Shown here in pieces: positions 1 through 12,700 of a DNA stretch of 64,000 nt (the first letter of the stretch is position 1; each line of letters starts with the position of its first letter). Where the stretch lies: positions 222,624-286,623 of the forward strand of contig CAJJDM010000067.1 in the NCBI GenBank assembly GCA_905182975.1. Reading direction: 5' to 3'. A program made the translations under genes and the position numbers. Below the pieces are notes generated by a model. That model saw only the letters and a list, made by a program, of their open reading frames with translations, did no database searches and was not told where the DNA came from. The stretch is from Paramecium primaurelia. Lineage: Eukaryota; Ciliophora; Oligohymenophorea; Peniculida; Parameciidae.

Positions 1-321
1 AATAAGAGAGAATCTGGATAATTGAATTAGCAATATAAATATTTGAATAGATAGAAGAATACATATTCAGAATAGTTTTTAGGTAATTAATTAGAAATAA
101 CAAAGCAATACAATAATTTAGATATAATTCATATAGATAACAGGTATTAATTACTAAAATTCATTTCTTTGACATTTATCAAATTTTGGATATCTGTATA
201 GAGATCCATTTTTAAGTTTATTGATTTTCATTCTAATTAATATAGGGATAGTTCATTATATAGATTAGATTAATAATATGTTAGTTACTCATAATATATT
301 ATGGGAAGATACTTTGTATGA
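1..321 (+). CDS. Possible 3' end of a gene cut by the window edge
   Basis: Frame 1 stays open from the first base to a TGA at 319-321 (106 codons with TAA/TAG as Gln). The first 30 codons are rich in Gln, Asn and Lys, like the ciliate proteins around it. I recognise no domain. With TGA as the only stop, an open frame this long is not unusual by chance, so this is weak. The rest of the stretch to the Piwi start (322-555) holds a shorter open frame (about 430-560) with no recognisable product and probably serves as the Piwi promoter. Confidence 0.25.
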
Positions 322-555
322 GTTCTGATTAGATATTAACAAATTTTTCATTTTAGTTTATTTATGAGACTAATTTGATTGATCTATGATCCCACATCAT
401 TTATTTTGTTATGAATTTCTTTTAGAATGAGTGAATAAGGAATGTAGTTACTGATATTTTATAAGAATATTGGAGAGTAAATTGGACCTACCCATTTTTA
501 AATATCCTGAATAAGATTTAGCTATTTAAGGTATAAGATTTGGAATAAAATATTT

Positions 556-2984
556 ATGTAAAAAATTAGTGATTTACCAAAGAGACCTTCAAGATCATAA
601 AGGTTGGAACAAATAAGTAGAAGGATTAATCTGATTTCAAATCATTTTCCAATGAAGTTTATTTAGTAAAATCAAGCGATTAATATTTACGCAGTTGAGT
701 TTGATCCACCAATAGCTGATGATGCTAGAAAATTAAGGGAAGAAATAGTTAGATTAGCAACTAAAGATCTTTAAATATAAGGATTATAAGAATTCACAGT
801 AATAAAAATATTAAAATGATTTTAGTTAAGAGGCAAGAATATTTGGTCATCTTTCAATGTTAAAGATCGTTTGATTGCTAAGGCATCTTTCTAAGAATTA
901 GAATATGTTGTTATAGCATAACATAAAAAGGAATACACTTTGTAAGATCTATCAGAAACAACAACAAATCCAGTTACATAATCTATAAATGTAGCAGTAA
1001 AAAGATCATTAAAAGAAATGGGTATGATTGAAATAGGTAGATAATCTAAATTTTATGATCCAAAAAATATTGAATGCAATAGAGTATATATAATTTATAT
1101 ATTAGATTAATGAACATGGATTAAAAGTGTGGAGAGGTGTAAAAACTTCATTTTAATTTTATTAAGGGATGCCATTTCTGTAAATTGATTTTGCATCAAG
1201 AGTACTTAGAGATTAGAATGCTTTAGAATTCATGTTTAGTCTCAATACTAAGAATATTTAAGATATAAAAAATGAAATGATTGGATTGAGTGTATTAGCA
1301 GCTTATGGAAATTGTAGAATATATAGAATAGACGAAATAGATTTTAATTTATCTCCTAAACATTCATTTTTATTATAAGATGGAAAATCTATCACTTATT
1401 AAGAATATTATAAATAAAGATATAATATTTAAATTAGAGATCTATAACAACCGCTTTTAGTATTCAAAGATAAAAGAAATTAAGATAAAATTGCATATTT
1501 AGTTCCTGAATTGTTAACTATGACAGGCTTAACTGATCGTTAAAGATGTGATTAAAAATGCATGTAAAGTGTGGCTAAATTTACTAAATTAACACCATAA
1601 TAAAGAGATGATGAAATATATGGATTTTATCAGAAATTAAAAAAACATCTTAGTAAATAGAACATTTTATTGAGTGATGATCAAAATGTCAGTGGATTTC
1701 AACTATAAGCACCTCGAATTTATATGGGTAATAAAGAATATTAAACTGATTAAAGTGGATTTTTTATGATTAAAGATCCTGTATTTTAAGGATCTCATAT
1801 TTAAGATTGGTTTATGGTTTATTAATCAAGAGGGAAGAATGATGATGATGATGTTGATATTATAGTTTCAGAATTATAAAAATAAGGTGAGAAAATAGGA
1901 ATCAAAATAGAGAAACCATACTTTGTTATGCTTAGAGACAATAATATATAAAATTGGTTGTAAAGATTAACAGCTGAAATTGGAGATAAACCTCCATAAA
2001 TGATAGTTACTTTTATTAATGAAAGAGATAAAGATAGAATCTATGGACATATCAAAAAGTATTGTTTTTAAGATCAAGGGATCAGTCATTAAAATATTCT
2101 AAGCAAATTCTTAAGAACTAAAAATCCTTCTAGTGTTGCTTCAAAAATTGCTTAATAAATGAGTATTAAATTAGGTAATCCTTTATGGGCTATTCCAAAA
2201 CCAAATGGAATTTCAGATAAAACTATGATAGTAGGTATTGATATATATCATAAACTATTAACTAATCGAAAATCTTGTATGGGATTTGTTGCTTATTTAG
2301 AATCTGAATGTTTAAATACCTTTGCAAAACCAATCATAATGAGAGAAGGTTAAGAATTATCTCATGAAGTAGGTAGAGTGATTGTAGAAGCTATATCTGC
2401 TTATTTTGATAGGAATGGTAGAAAATATCTACCTGATACAATAATTGTATTTAGAGATGGAGTTGGTAATGCTTAAATTGAAGCACTTAAATAAACTGAA
2501 ATACAATAAATGAAAAATGCAATAAAGAGTATCAATAAGAATTACAATCCATAATTTGCTGTTATTATGATTAATAAGAAAATAAATGATCGTTTCTTTA
2601 TGGTTAATAGTGGTAATCATTAAGAATAGAAATAATAACTTTCTAATCCTCCTTCAGGAAGTGTTATTGCAGATAAGATTACATCATCTTATTTTGATTA
2701 TTTCATTACTGCTCAATATGTTACTTAAGGTACATGTACTCCAACTCATTATAGAGTTTTAGAGAATAATACAAATTTTAGTGAAGAATTATTTTGGTAA
2801 TTAACTTATTATCAATGTTTCAATTATTAAAATTGGACTGGGGCAGTTAGGTATTTATTTCAAATTATTATTATTTAGAGTACCATCTTGCGTTTAATAT
2901 GCACATAAATTAGCATATTTAATAGGAGATACTTATTAAGGGAACATTCATAAACGATTGGCACATCTATAATGTTGTCTATGA
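556..2984 (+). CDS. Piwi-family Argonaute protein
   Basis: This is a small-RNA-guided Piwi protein of 783 residues. Three introns (799-825, 1084-1105, 2851-2878; 27, 22 and 28 nt) are needed and leave an exact multiple of three. The N-terminal region reads ISNHFPMKF, followed by a PAZ region with the Piwi-type stretch QPLLVFKD...LVPELLTMTGLTDRQR. The C-terminal Piwi domain keeps the slicer residues: D546 (VGIDIYH), D618 (FRDGVG) and H715 (PTHYRVL), so it should be able to cleave. In ciliates such proteins act in scnRNA/iesRNA-guided DNA elimination or siRNA silencing; which role applies here cannot be told. Start chosen at the first ATG upstream of the conserved N-terminal block, just after an AT-rich leader. 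Stop is TGA after HLQCCL. Confidence 0.93.
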
Positions 2985-3053
2985 ACATTTAATATTTAAT
3001 TTTTATATATATATTATATAAATTAAATATTATAAAATTTACTTTTTAATATA

Positions 3054-4354
3054 TATATTATCATAAAAAATGAAGTAATATCAAAAAAGTTTTATTGGAA
3101 AACCTATTGATAGAAATCTAATTGTTAGATCTACTCTCAAATTACCATAAATTAGGTAAGATATTTCAAATCATTAGAGCATCGGAACTATGAATATTCC
3201 TAATAGGTCATCAGAACATATTCCCAATTCACGTTTACATATGAAAACTAAAACTAGAGATACCATTAAAGCAGTTGTTAAAGAACGTCCTCATTTTAAA
3301 TAATTACCTACAGATAGAACTATGCCTACTCTACCATCGTTAAATTCTCCAAGGTCTGAAGATGAGGGAGAATCATCACATAAAAATTTGTTTTCATTTA
3401 GGAGAACTGTTATTGATACTCTTTCATTACGATAATCTCGAAGGACTAGTGTTGAAAAAGATAGATTAAAGGAAGAAAAGAAAGAAGAAGATAGACCTGT
3501 TATACAACAACATAATATAGACTATAAAATATCTTAGGATTAATAAATAATAAATCAACAAAATTTAAAATTAAGCAAATCCCATGATTAATTCATTTAA
3601 AATAATGAGAATTTAGATGAAGTCTTAGAAGAACCAATTGAAGAAATACGACCAAAGAAGGAATCCTAATCTATTAGACCCAAAAATGAAAGTGTCTCTT
3701 CACAATTCACATAAATTACTGATGAAATACATTCAGTATGGGATAATGTTGATTTGTATTTAAGAGGAATTCAATTTGATGAATTTGATTAATAAGCTTA
3801 ATTACAATCATTTTTGCAACTCTACAAAATGAGAAGTGGAGGATTCCCTGTAAGTTACTCATGATTAAATAAGGGCTAAAGAGAGAATTTGTCAAATGAA
3901 GAAGTAATCAGGAGAGCTGCTGAATATGCTAAAGGCAATCGCCAAGTATTTAAGAAATATTTTCCAACTAAACAAGTAGTGTTTGAAAATGAAGAAGATT
4001 ATACATAATCATATGATGTTAATAGTGATGCTAATTTTTAAAAATTCTAAAAGTATATTCAGAAATATAATCAATAATAAGAACAATAATGAATTATATC
4101 TCATAATCATAATTAACAATATCAATCTATAATTCATATATCAATACACATGAAATTCTACTCTATATCATTTATAAAATCTATCATGTAAATATACCCT
4201 TTTATTCATTTATAATTATAGAGAATACAACAAGCATTCACAAATTCTTAAATTACTAATTGTCTTTGATGAACTTAGTCTGTCAATTTGTTATGATTTT
4301 ATATATTATTTGATTGTTGTTTAAATTAATTATCTATGTGAATTAATAAAAATT
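3054..4354. repeat. Contig-overlap duplicate, copy 1 (1,301 bp)
   Basis: This stretch is repeated, identical by eye, at 4356-5656 with an offset of 1,302. The two copies are separated by one N at 4355. It contains a whole hypothetical gene. The exact repeat meeting at a lone N indicates two overlapping contig ends that were scaffolded without merging, not a biological tandem repeat. Confidence 0.9.
3070..4092 (+). CDS. Hypothetical charged, low-complexity protein (copy 1)
   Basis: This gene encodes a 332-residue protein once a 24-nt intron (3850-3873) is removed. The intron carries an in-frame TGA. I recognise no family. The N-terminal half is basic and rich in Ser, Arg and Lys, with many possible phosphorylation sites. 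The middle is acidic/basic mixed (EEKKEEDRP, EEPIEEIRPKKE) and likely disordered. The C-terminal third (WDNVDLYLRGIQFDEFDQQ and on) looks more ordered, perhaps helical. There is no signal peptide or membrane segment, so it is probably cytosolic, nuclear or cytoskeletal. The ATG follows AT-rich leader sequence 85 nt after the Piwi stop. An identical copy lies at 4372-5394 and is probably the same locus. Confidence 0.75.
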
Positions 4355-4355
4355 N

Positions 4356-5656
4356 TATATTATCATAAAAAATGAAGTAATATCAAAAAAGTTTTATTGG
4401 AAAACCTATTGATAGAAATCTAATTGTTAGATCTACTCTCAAATTACCATAAATTAGGTAAGATATTTCAAATCATTAGAGCATCGGAACTATGAATATT
4501 CCTAATAGGTCATCAGAACATATTCCCAATTCACGTTTACATATGAAAACTAAAACTAGAGATACCATTAAAGCAGTTGTTAAAGAACGTCCTCATTTTA
4601 AATAATTACCTACAGATAGAACTATGCCTACTCTACCATCGTTAAATTCTCCAAGGTCTGAAGATGAGGGAGAATCATCACATAAAAATTTGTTTTCATT
4701 TAGGAGAACTGTTATTGATACTCTTTCATTACGATAATCTCGAAGGACTAGTGTTGAAAAAGATAGATTAAAGGAAGAAAAGAAAGAAGAAGATAGACCT
4801 GTTATACAACAACATAATATAGACTATAAAATATCTTAGGATTAATAAATAATAAATCAACAAAATTTAAAATTAAGCAAATCCCATGATTAATTCATTT
4901 AAAATAATGAGAATTTAGATGAAGTCTTAGAAGAACCAATTGAAGAAATACGACCAAAGAAGGAATCCTAATCTATTAGACCCAAAAATGAAAGTGTCTC
5001 TTCACAATTCACATAAATTACTGATGAAATACATTCAGTATGGGATAATGTTGATTTGTATTTAAGAGGAATTCAATTTGATGAATTTGATTAATAAGCT
5101 TAATTACAATCATTTTTGCAACTCTACAAAATGAGAAGTGGAGGATTCCCTGTAAGTTACTCATGATTAAATAAGGGCTAAAGAGAGAATTTGTCAAATG
5201 AAGAAGTAATCAGGAGAGCTGCTGAATATGCTAAAGGCAATCGCCAAGTATTTAAGAAATATTTTCCAACTAAACAAGTAGTGTTTGAAAATGAAGAAGA
5301 TTATACATAATCATATGATGTTAATAGTGATGCTAATTTTTAAAAATTCTAAAAGTATATTCAGAAATATAATCAATAATAAGAACAATAATGAATTATA
5401 TCTCATAATCATAATTAACAATATCAATCTATAATTCATATATCAATACACATGAAATTCTACTCTATATCATTTATAAAATCTATCATGTAAATATACC
5501 CTTTTATTCATTTATAATTATAGAGAATACAACAAGCATTCACAAATTCTTAAATTACTAATTGTCTTTGATGAACTTAGTCTGTCAATTTGTTATGATT
5601 TTATATATTATTTGATTGTTGTTTAAATTAATTATCTATGTGAATTAATAAAAATT
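4356..5656. repeat. Contig-overlap duplicate, copy 2 (1,301 bp)
   Basis: Second copy of 3054-4354, directly after the N at 4355. Sequence right of 5656 is unique and continues towards the K+ channel gene, so this copy is the one joined to the right-hand contig. Confidence 0.9.
4372..5394 (+). CDS. Hypothetical charged, low-complexity protein (copy 2)
   Basis: Identical in every codon checked to the gene at 3070-4092, including the 24-nt intron (here 5152-5175). It is most likely the same gene seen a second time because of an unmerged contig overlap. Product unknown; see the first copy for the description. Confidence 0.7.
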
Positions 5657-6402
5657 ATTAAATTTAGAATAAAATAATGAATAATTATTTAATTAAAGAT
5701 TGAATGCATGCAAGCTTTGTAAATTATTCCTACCATTACATATTTAATTAATCAGAATATTACATAGATATTAACATAATTAATTTTAACTTTATTAATG
5801 TTATGGTATGAATTGAACAATTTAATGATTATCAAGAAATCCATAGTCAAGAATTAATGAAGTGTGAAAATACATCTGAATTATTATTCAATCACTCTGA
5901 CTATTTAAGTTATAATTCACACAATTTAATCCTTATACATCCAAAATTTAAGGGTTATATTTAAATATTCAAATTATAATTTATGAAAATAGATGAAATG
6001 AGCAATATCTTTAAAATATCTTAGACTTCAATACTATCCTTCTAAATGTGGAAGTATAGCCCCCTTTAATTTATTTGGATTTGTTTATCTATCAACTACA
6101 TAACATGACTCTAAAAAACTTTTTAAAGTATTCTATTAAATACTATAAATATTATAATATATATCTAACATTAACTATTTAAAGAATACTTAAGTGAATT
6201 ATTTTATAATAATTTTAGGAATACCTTTAAATAGAAGTGAATAAATTTCTATTATTTTAAATATTTTCCAATTGATTGAATATTTAACAAACATTTCACA
6301 GTGTATTAATATAGTTAGATTACTTAGGATCTTAATATTATCTAATTAATTATTATAATCTATTGATTTAAAATAAAATCAAACCAAAAAATATTATAAT
6401 TT
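5395..6402. other. Intergenic region with scrambled coding-like fragments
   Basis: About 1 kb without a convincing gene; the first 260 bases belong to the duplicated segment. On the minus strand around 5950-6120 three different frames give short coding-like pieces (for example LRYFKDIAHFIYF and VVDRQTNPNKLKG), and no single frame or short intron joins them. This is compatible with a decayed gene copy, but I could not name a parent. The last 250 bases are very AT-rich and probably hold the promoter of the channel gene. Confidence 0.35.
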
Positions 6403-9400
6403 ATGTTTGATTTCTCAGATAGTATTATTCGAAATAATTCACAAGATAAAGAATTTAAAGGTCCAATTCATCATCTCTTAAGTAATAAGATAGTGTTGCA
6501 AGAAGGTGATATTTAAGCAGGAAGCTTTAATTCCTTTATACTTCCAGAAAATATGAAATTGTAAATCACTCCTCCTCTAACTCCAAAAAACGCAGAAAGA
6601 TAAAAAACTTTTATAGGAAGGAGATCTGAATTTCAATCTGCCTATGAAGTAGATGAAGTAGAATCTGAGAAAGATAGCAAACCTTAATTTTTGAGATTAA
6701 TCATTGCAAAAAGTTTATAAAATAACTTCATTAATAACCTTTGGAATAGATCCTATTTAAGGAAACTATATCAATTATCTCATTATTAAATTGAATAATT
6801 AGATGATTTATAATTTGAATAGGATGGGTTTTCAAATATAAATTATCCAAATTAGAAATCCTTAATTAAATCTCTAGTTTTATGTAACCTAATTGATGTA
6901 TTTACTCCATATAGTAAATTCATAGTGATTTGGGATGTCTTCCAAATTCTTACTTATATTATGATTTTCTTTTGGTTACCTTACAAAATCTCTTTTGAAA
7001 TATATTACATAAGCGAATTATTTAATGGGGATAGAGGCAGCAAGATTATTGAAATAGTGCTCCTTTCAATTTTGTCATTGGATGTAGTAGTTGGACTTAA
7101 TTTGGCATTTATTCATAAGGGATAAATTATCAAAGATAGAAAAAGAGTAATAATCAATTATTTCAATTAATACGCATTTGTAGATTTAGTAATTATAACA
7201 TTTTATTTATGGTCTCATTATCCACAGTTTCAGCTTAATTCTTTATTCCATACCTTAGTTCAAAAGACAGTAACATGCTCATCATTTAAATAGTACTGGG
7301 TGCAATATTCTACATTCTTAGAATAACAAAAATAAATAAGATATTAGCATAAATCTAAGAGTAATATTAATTTTATTTTATTTAGATTTTTTAATCTCAA
7401 TGGATCACTTAATGATATGGTTGGTCTAATGAAATTATTAATGATAATTATATTTATAGCTCACATATGTGGATGTACATGGCATGGCATAGCTCATTAT
7501 ACTACAAATTATTCTTGGTTGGATGCCTACAACTTAAGAGAGAGAACTAATGGAACAAGATACAATTATTCAATATATTGGGCAACAATGACAATGACAA
7601 CTGTTGGTTATGGAGATATTACAGCTTAAAATGATCTGGAATTACTAATTAATAATATCACTATGTTTGTAGCAAGCATAGTATTTGCATATTCTGTTAA
7701 TAGTATAGGAATATTTGTGTCGAATATGTATAAAGGAACTATGGAATATAGTAGAACAGTTACTTTAATTAATACATTTATGTCTAAAAACAAAATCTAA
7801 TTTGATTTACAGACTAGAATAAGAAGTTATTTAGAATATATTTGGTAAGAAGAATAAGAAATGAATGATGATGAAGTTGGATCTATTGTGAAAAAATTAA
7901 GTAGACATCTATAAGATGAATTATAATATTAATTACGAGGTAATATTCTAAAGAATTGTAAAATCATCATGAAATTGTTTTCTGAATAATTACTTAAGAA
8001 TCTTCTTCAATAAATGGAAGAATTATCATTTAGTCCAGATGAGAAAATAATTACATGTAATTAAATAGATGATTGTTCATTATATATGATTACTAAAGGA
8101 GAAGTAGAATTAATATTTTCAGGTAAAAATTAGTTAGGAGAAATGATAAAAAGAAATTCAATAAAAGTACTTAAATAATATGAATGTTTTGGGGAAGTTG
8201 CATTTTTTACAGGAAATCCTAGAATAGCTACTGCTATTTCAAAAGGATTTACTAGGGCATTTAAAATAAAAAGAGAAAATTTTTTAGCTATTTTATAATA
8301 ATTTCCAAATGATTATGAAAAATTTTGTGATACTAGAGATAGATTAATAAATAATGAATTCTCTTCTTTATAATTAAATTGTTATAGTTGTAAAAGCAAT
8401 AGACATCTTATAAATAATTGTCACATTTTACATTTTTGTGCTGATCAAGAGAAAATATTAAAAAAAGAATTATTTCCTGTAGAATAATTCAGAAGTATGG
8501 TTTATAGTAGAAATAAGACAACAAAAGTAGTTAGTGCATTAACAATGTAGAAGTTTTATTCAGCAAGAGCACATGATCTAATTTAGGATCTGTATTAATA
8601 AGAAAAGGGTGGTACTGATATTGATGATGGAGATTCACATACAATGCCTATGAATGATGCATATGAAAATGATGATGATGATGGTAAATAAATTATTTTA
8701 TTTAATAGATTTACCTTCTTCTATAAATTAACAAAGAAGTTAATCAATAAGTCTTAGTAAAGTAAGTTCAAAATAATAACAACAATAAGTAGATATTGAA
8801 GAATAAGAATTAGACAATAAAGGATATCATCGTAAATAATGTCCTCCACGTTAAACTGTTTAGACAGCTGGGTTTGGACGTAATACTAAAACTAAAGATA
8901 GTATTGTATTATAAAATAACAATAGTTGCCTGGAATGTATAATAATTGAGTGAATCCTAAGATTCATTAGAAATACAGGATTAAGTTATTCCTCTTTAAT
9001 CACATAATTAACAAAAATCAAATGAATTAATTAATAAATATTAATCATCAAAGAAGCTGATTTCAAGAAGTGGGTCTGGAGATGATCCATCTAAAATACC
9101 TACAGAAATTAGAATTTCTAAATAGTAAGGACATTCAAAAAATCAATCTGATCTTGAAATTCGTAATAATTTAGCGAGAGAACAAGCTAGAAAAATAACT
9201 TCAAGAACAAGAACACATAATGATGATCCAACTTTGATTACAGATAATTTGACTTAAAATAATAATGCCTATCAGTTATTATAAGCTCCTACTATTACTA
9301 CGATTTTTTAAAATTTTGATAAAATGTGTATCTTTTAGTTTTATTAACCATTTAATAATTATGATGCTGTAATCAAAAGGTATTTAATATAAATTATTTA

Positions 9401-9640
9401 TTAAGATATGCAAGGGCATAAAAATTTTTTGGTAAAAAGAGATTATATCCTGAAAGTTCTCTTTATTCATTTTACTTTATGGCTATTAAAAAAGGATATA
9501 AATTAAGAAAATTAGGATAATTAATTCCTAATGGATCAACACGATTCTCTGGTGGTGTTAAATTAATAAAAAAAGCATTTAAAAAAATAAGATAACCTAC
9601 ATTAGCAGAATATAGTGATATGTTGTATTAAAATAAATGA
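6403..9640 (+). CDS. Cyclic-nucleotide-binding voltage-type K+ channel with zinc knuckle
   Basis: This gene encodes a 1,034-residue plasma-membrane channel of the EAG/HCN/CNG type. Introns lie at 7227-7258 (32 nt, starting GTTT), 7361-7385, 8684-8708, 8937-8961 and 9380-9405; their removal leaves an exact multiple of three. The N-terminal tail is followed by membrane helices from about residue 170. An S4-like stretch reads ILRITKINKIL, and the pore helix ends in TTVGYGD (selectivity filter GYGD at 383-386), so K+ selectivity is expected. A cNMP-binding domain follows (GECE-like CFGEVAFFTGNPRIATA). Directly after it is an exact C-x2-C-x4-H-x4-C motif (residues 641-654). A long Gln/Ser-rich tail ends in a basic domain (FFGKKRLYPESS..KAFKKIRQP). 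A second channel of the same design lies at 19974-23093. Confidence 0.9.
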
Positions 9641-9702
9641 ATATCTAATTTATAAATATCATCTCCTTAAAAAAAATCTTATGTATTAATTAATATTAAA
9701 GA

Positions 9703-12700
9703 TCATTGTCCTTTCATAATGATTTTCATTTAATGCAAAAAGTTTTTTTATTGAATCTATTCATATGGTATTGTCCTTAAAAAAAAGATGATATATTAAA
9801 AGTCTATTTTATGATATAATTGTGTCAAATATCCATATAATAAATACATTAATCCAACACTATTAAATTATATATTAAATAAATACCTAATACCAACAGC
9901 TATTTCATAAAATAATATTACTAAAATATATTTGTTATAATATTCGTATTCGAAATTATATATTTCAACTAATTATTAACTAAAAATATTTGTTGTTTCA
10001 GAAAAATACACTAAAAATGTATTAATAAATGTTTGACTTTTAAGAAAATTCAGAAGTTCATCTGGATTAGTCTCAAATTAATTATTAGATAATTCAAACA
10101 GAAATTCTGTAATCTTTACTTTTTCAATATTATTAATTAAACTCATCATTCCTCTATCAATCAATGAATGCATCTCTTTATATGGATATTAATCATCATA
10201 ACAATATTTTATATCATCTCTATAATTTAAACAATAATCAGAAATTAATAAATTAAGTATTGAATCTTCTTACAGATATTCAAGATTAATAATTATATCA
10301 TTAGAAATTTCAATCAATAAATTCATACAATCATAAAAATGAATAATTATTTATTAAGCCAATTAATCTGATATATCTAAAATCCTGTTGGTTTTAATGA
10401 GAGTTCCATAAAGTAATCCAGAATCAAGTGCCAGATTTAACTTTATAAATGATTTCTCAATTTCTAAAAATTTATCTTTATAATAGTTTTATTATAATAC
10501 TGATCCTGTTAAAATAAATAAACATAACACAGTAACTACAATAAAATTTGGAAATATGTAACGATGATTTAGATTTCCTTCTAATTCATGGATTTTTTTG
10601 TTCTATTATCTTTCTAAATGAGGGTCTTCTTAAACAATAGATATATAAGAAGTTAATTTCCAATTCTTAGAATTAGTTTCATAAGGTTAATTTTGATCTA
10701 TTTTAAATGATTCCTTGATTATAGATAGTCTAGCTATATGATTCTATATTTTTAATATATTTGTTTATTATATCAATTTAAGAATTTAAATAATAACTTA
10801 TTACTTTTCATATAAAAATCTTATTTAATATATGACAAAAGAAAAGCTTAATATTGTAAACACCATAGTTTAAATTAAATCTGGTTGTTAATCCTTGTAA
10901 TTATCCAAATCTTATATAATAGTTCTATAGAAATATGTAAACATATAATGTTTATGATTTGTAAAATTAAATGTTAAAAATGTAGAATTATAGTATATTT
11001 ATCTCATTTCATTATTAAACTATTCTATAATAATATGAAATTATTGTATATCTAGATTCTCATCATTAATATAATGATTCAAAATTTAATATTCCTTATT
11101 ATATATATTTTGATTATAAATTGACTAGGCTTGGGTTTAAGCCATTTAAATAATTTACTAATTTTAATTAATTATTGATAATTAAGACAATTTAAATATG
11201 GCATGTAAATTTAATTTGATTGCAAGTGATTTATGGAATTCTACTTAGGTTAAAGTATTTTATATAAAATTATCATTACCTTGTATATGATCTTAAACTT
11301 CATAACTTTCTATCACTATATTAATAATTAACAAAAAGATTACACATATAGAAAAATATGTAAATTTTTTTAAACAAGATAGTGTAAATTTTGATTATGA
11401 GATATGATCCAGATATAAAAATGCATCTTTAAGAATATTGATTTTCTTTTTAAAAGTTTGATTACTTGCTAATTCAAATTAAGCCTTAGTTTTTAATTTT
11501 AGATTAGATTCTTTAATATATTAATCTCTTTTTTTTTAATCATTATTATCTTCATCTTATTCTTATTAATTGATTACTTTTCTTTCAAAAATAATCTCTT
11601 AAAATTCTTATTCAACTGCTTAAATTATATCATCATCATCTTATTAAATATTAATACTTTATAATTCTATTCTAGTAGTTAATAATTGTTTTTTAGGTTA
11701 TCTATCAGTTTATAATTTTAATAATCTAGAAGTATTTTCAAAATCATAAGATTACATTTTTTATTTTGTTACACTAACAGATGATAAGTAATTATTAAAT
11801 AATATTTATCTATCATGTTCTATTTTATTTAAATATAATAAATGATTCTTTAATTTAATATGTTTAATCTAATTCTCTATTTCCTCATTTGATTATGGTC
11901 TCTCAGAATTAATTATTTCAACATCTTCTACTGGAAAATCATATGATGATTTATTAATCTTGCTTGATTCTGATTTTCTAGTTTAATAAGAATTAAAATA
12001 ATTAGAAGTATTTTTTTGTGTATAATCTTATTTACAATCTTTAATTTCTAATATAAAATATCCAAACATTTTTTTACCAATTTATATCTTTCTAAAAGAC
12101 AATGAATATATTAATTAAATTCTACCTTTATTTATTTTATGACTATCACCCAATTAATCCAACATTTATCTAATAGAATTATTATAATTATTATTCAATA
12201 TCTACCATTCACATCCATCAAAATTGAGTTCTTTGCTATTTTATAATGATTCTTCAAATTCTGAAATCTACACTGTACTAGGTTTTGAAATTTATAAATA
12301 AGTTTTTTATGACATAAAATTAGAAAAAGATAATACATGATTAGATGAATATTATTATCTCATTATTTAATTAGTACTAAATACACAATTAAAATGATTT
12401 TCTGGATATTACCAATATGATACTAATTCATTTAAAGTATAATTTTAATGCTTTTCAATATTTTATTTTAAATTATATATCTATTCAATTATATTTTCTA
12501 TATAATATTAGATTAAAGCACCCTTCTCTATTATCTCATTAATTGAAATTCTTTTAGAATAATTATCAAAAATCAAACTTTATAAAGTAAACTCAAAATA
12601 ACTCTAAGTCATTCCATATAATCTCCCATTCATACCAAATATAATTGACTCATTATAATTTTACTCTTTAGTTAATATTGCATTAATGATATAATCATTT

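Noticed and set aside
2159..2353. Short standard-code ORFs such as 2159-2353, 7417-7629 and 26783-26974 as separate genes
   Set aside because: They are pieces of longer genes, cut only because TAA and TAG (Gln here) were treated as stops.
3070..5394. Recent tandem duplication of the hypothetical gene
   Set aside because: The repeats appear identical by eye and meet at a single N. The same pattern occurs at three other N positions, so assembly overlap explains all of them.
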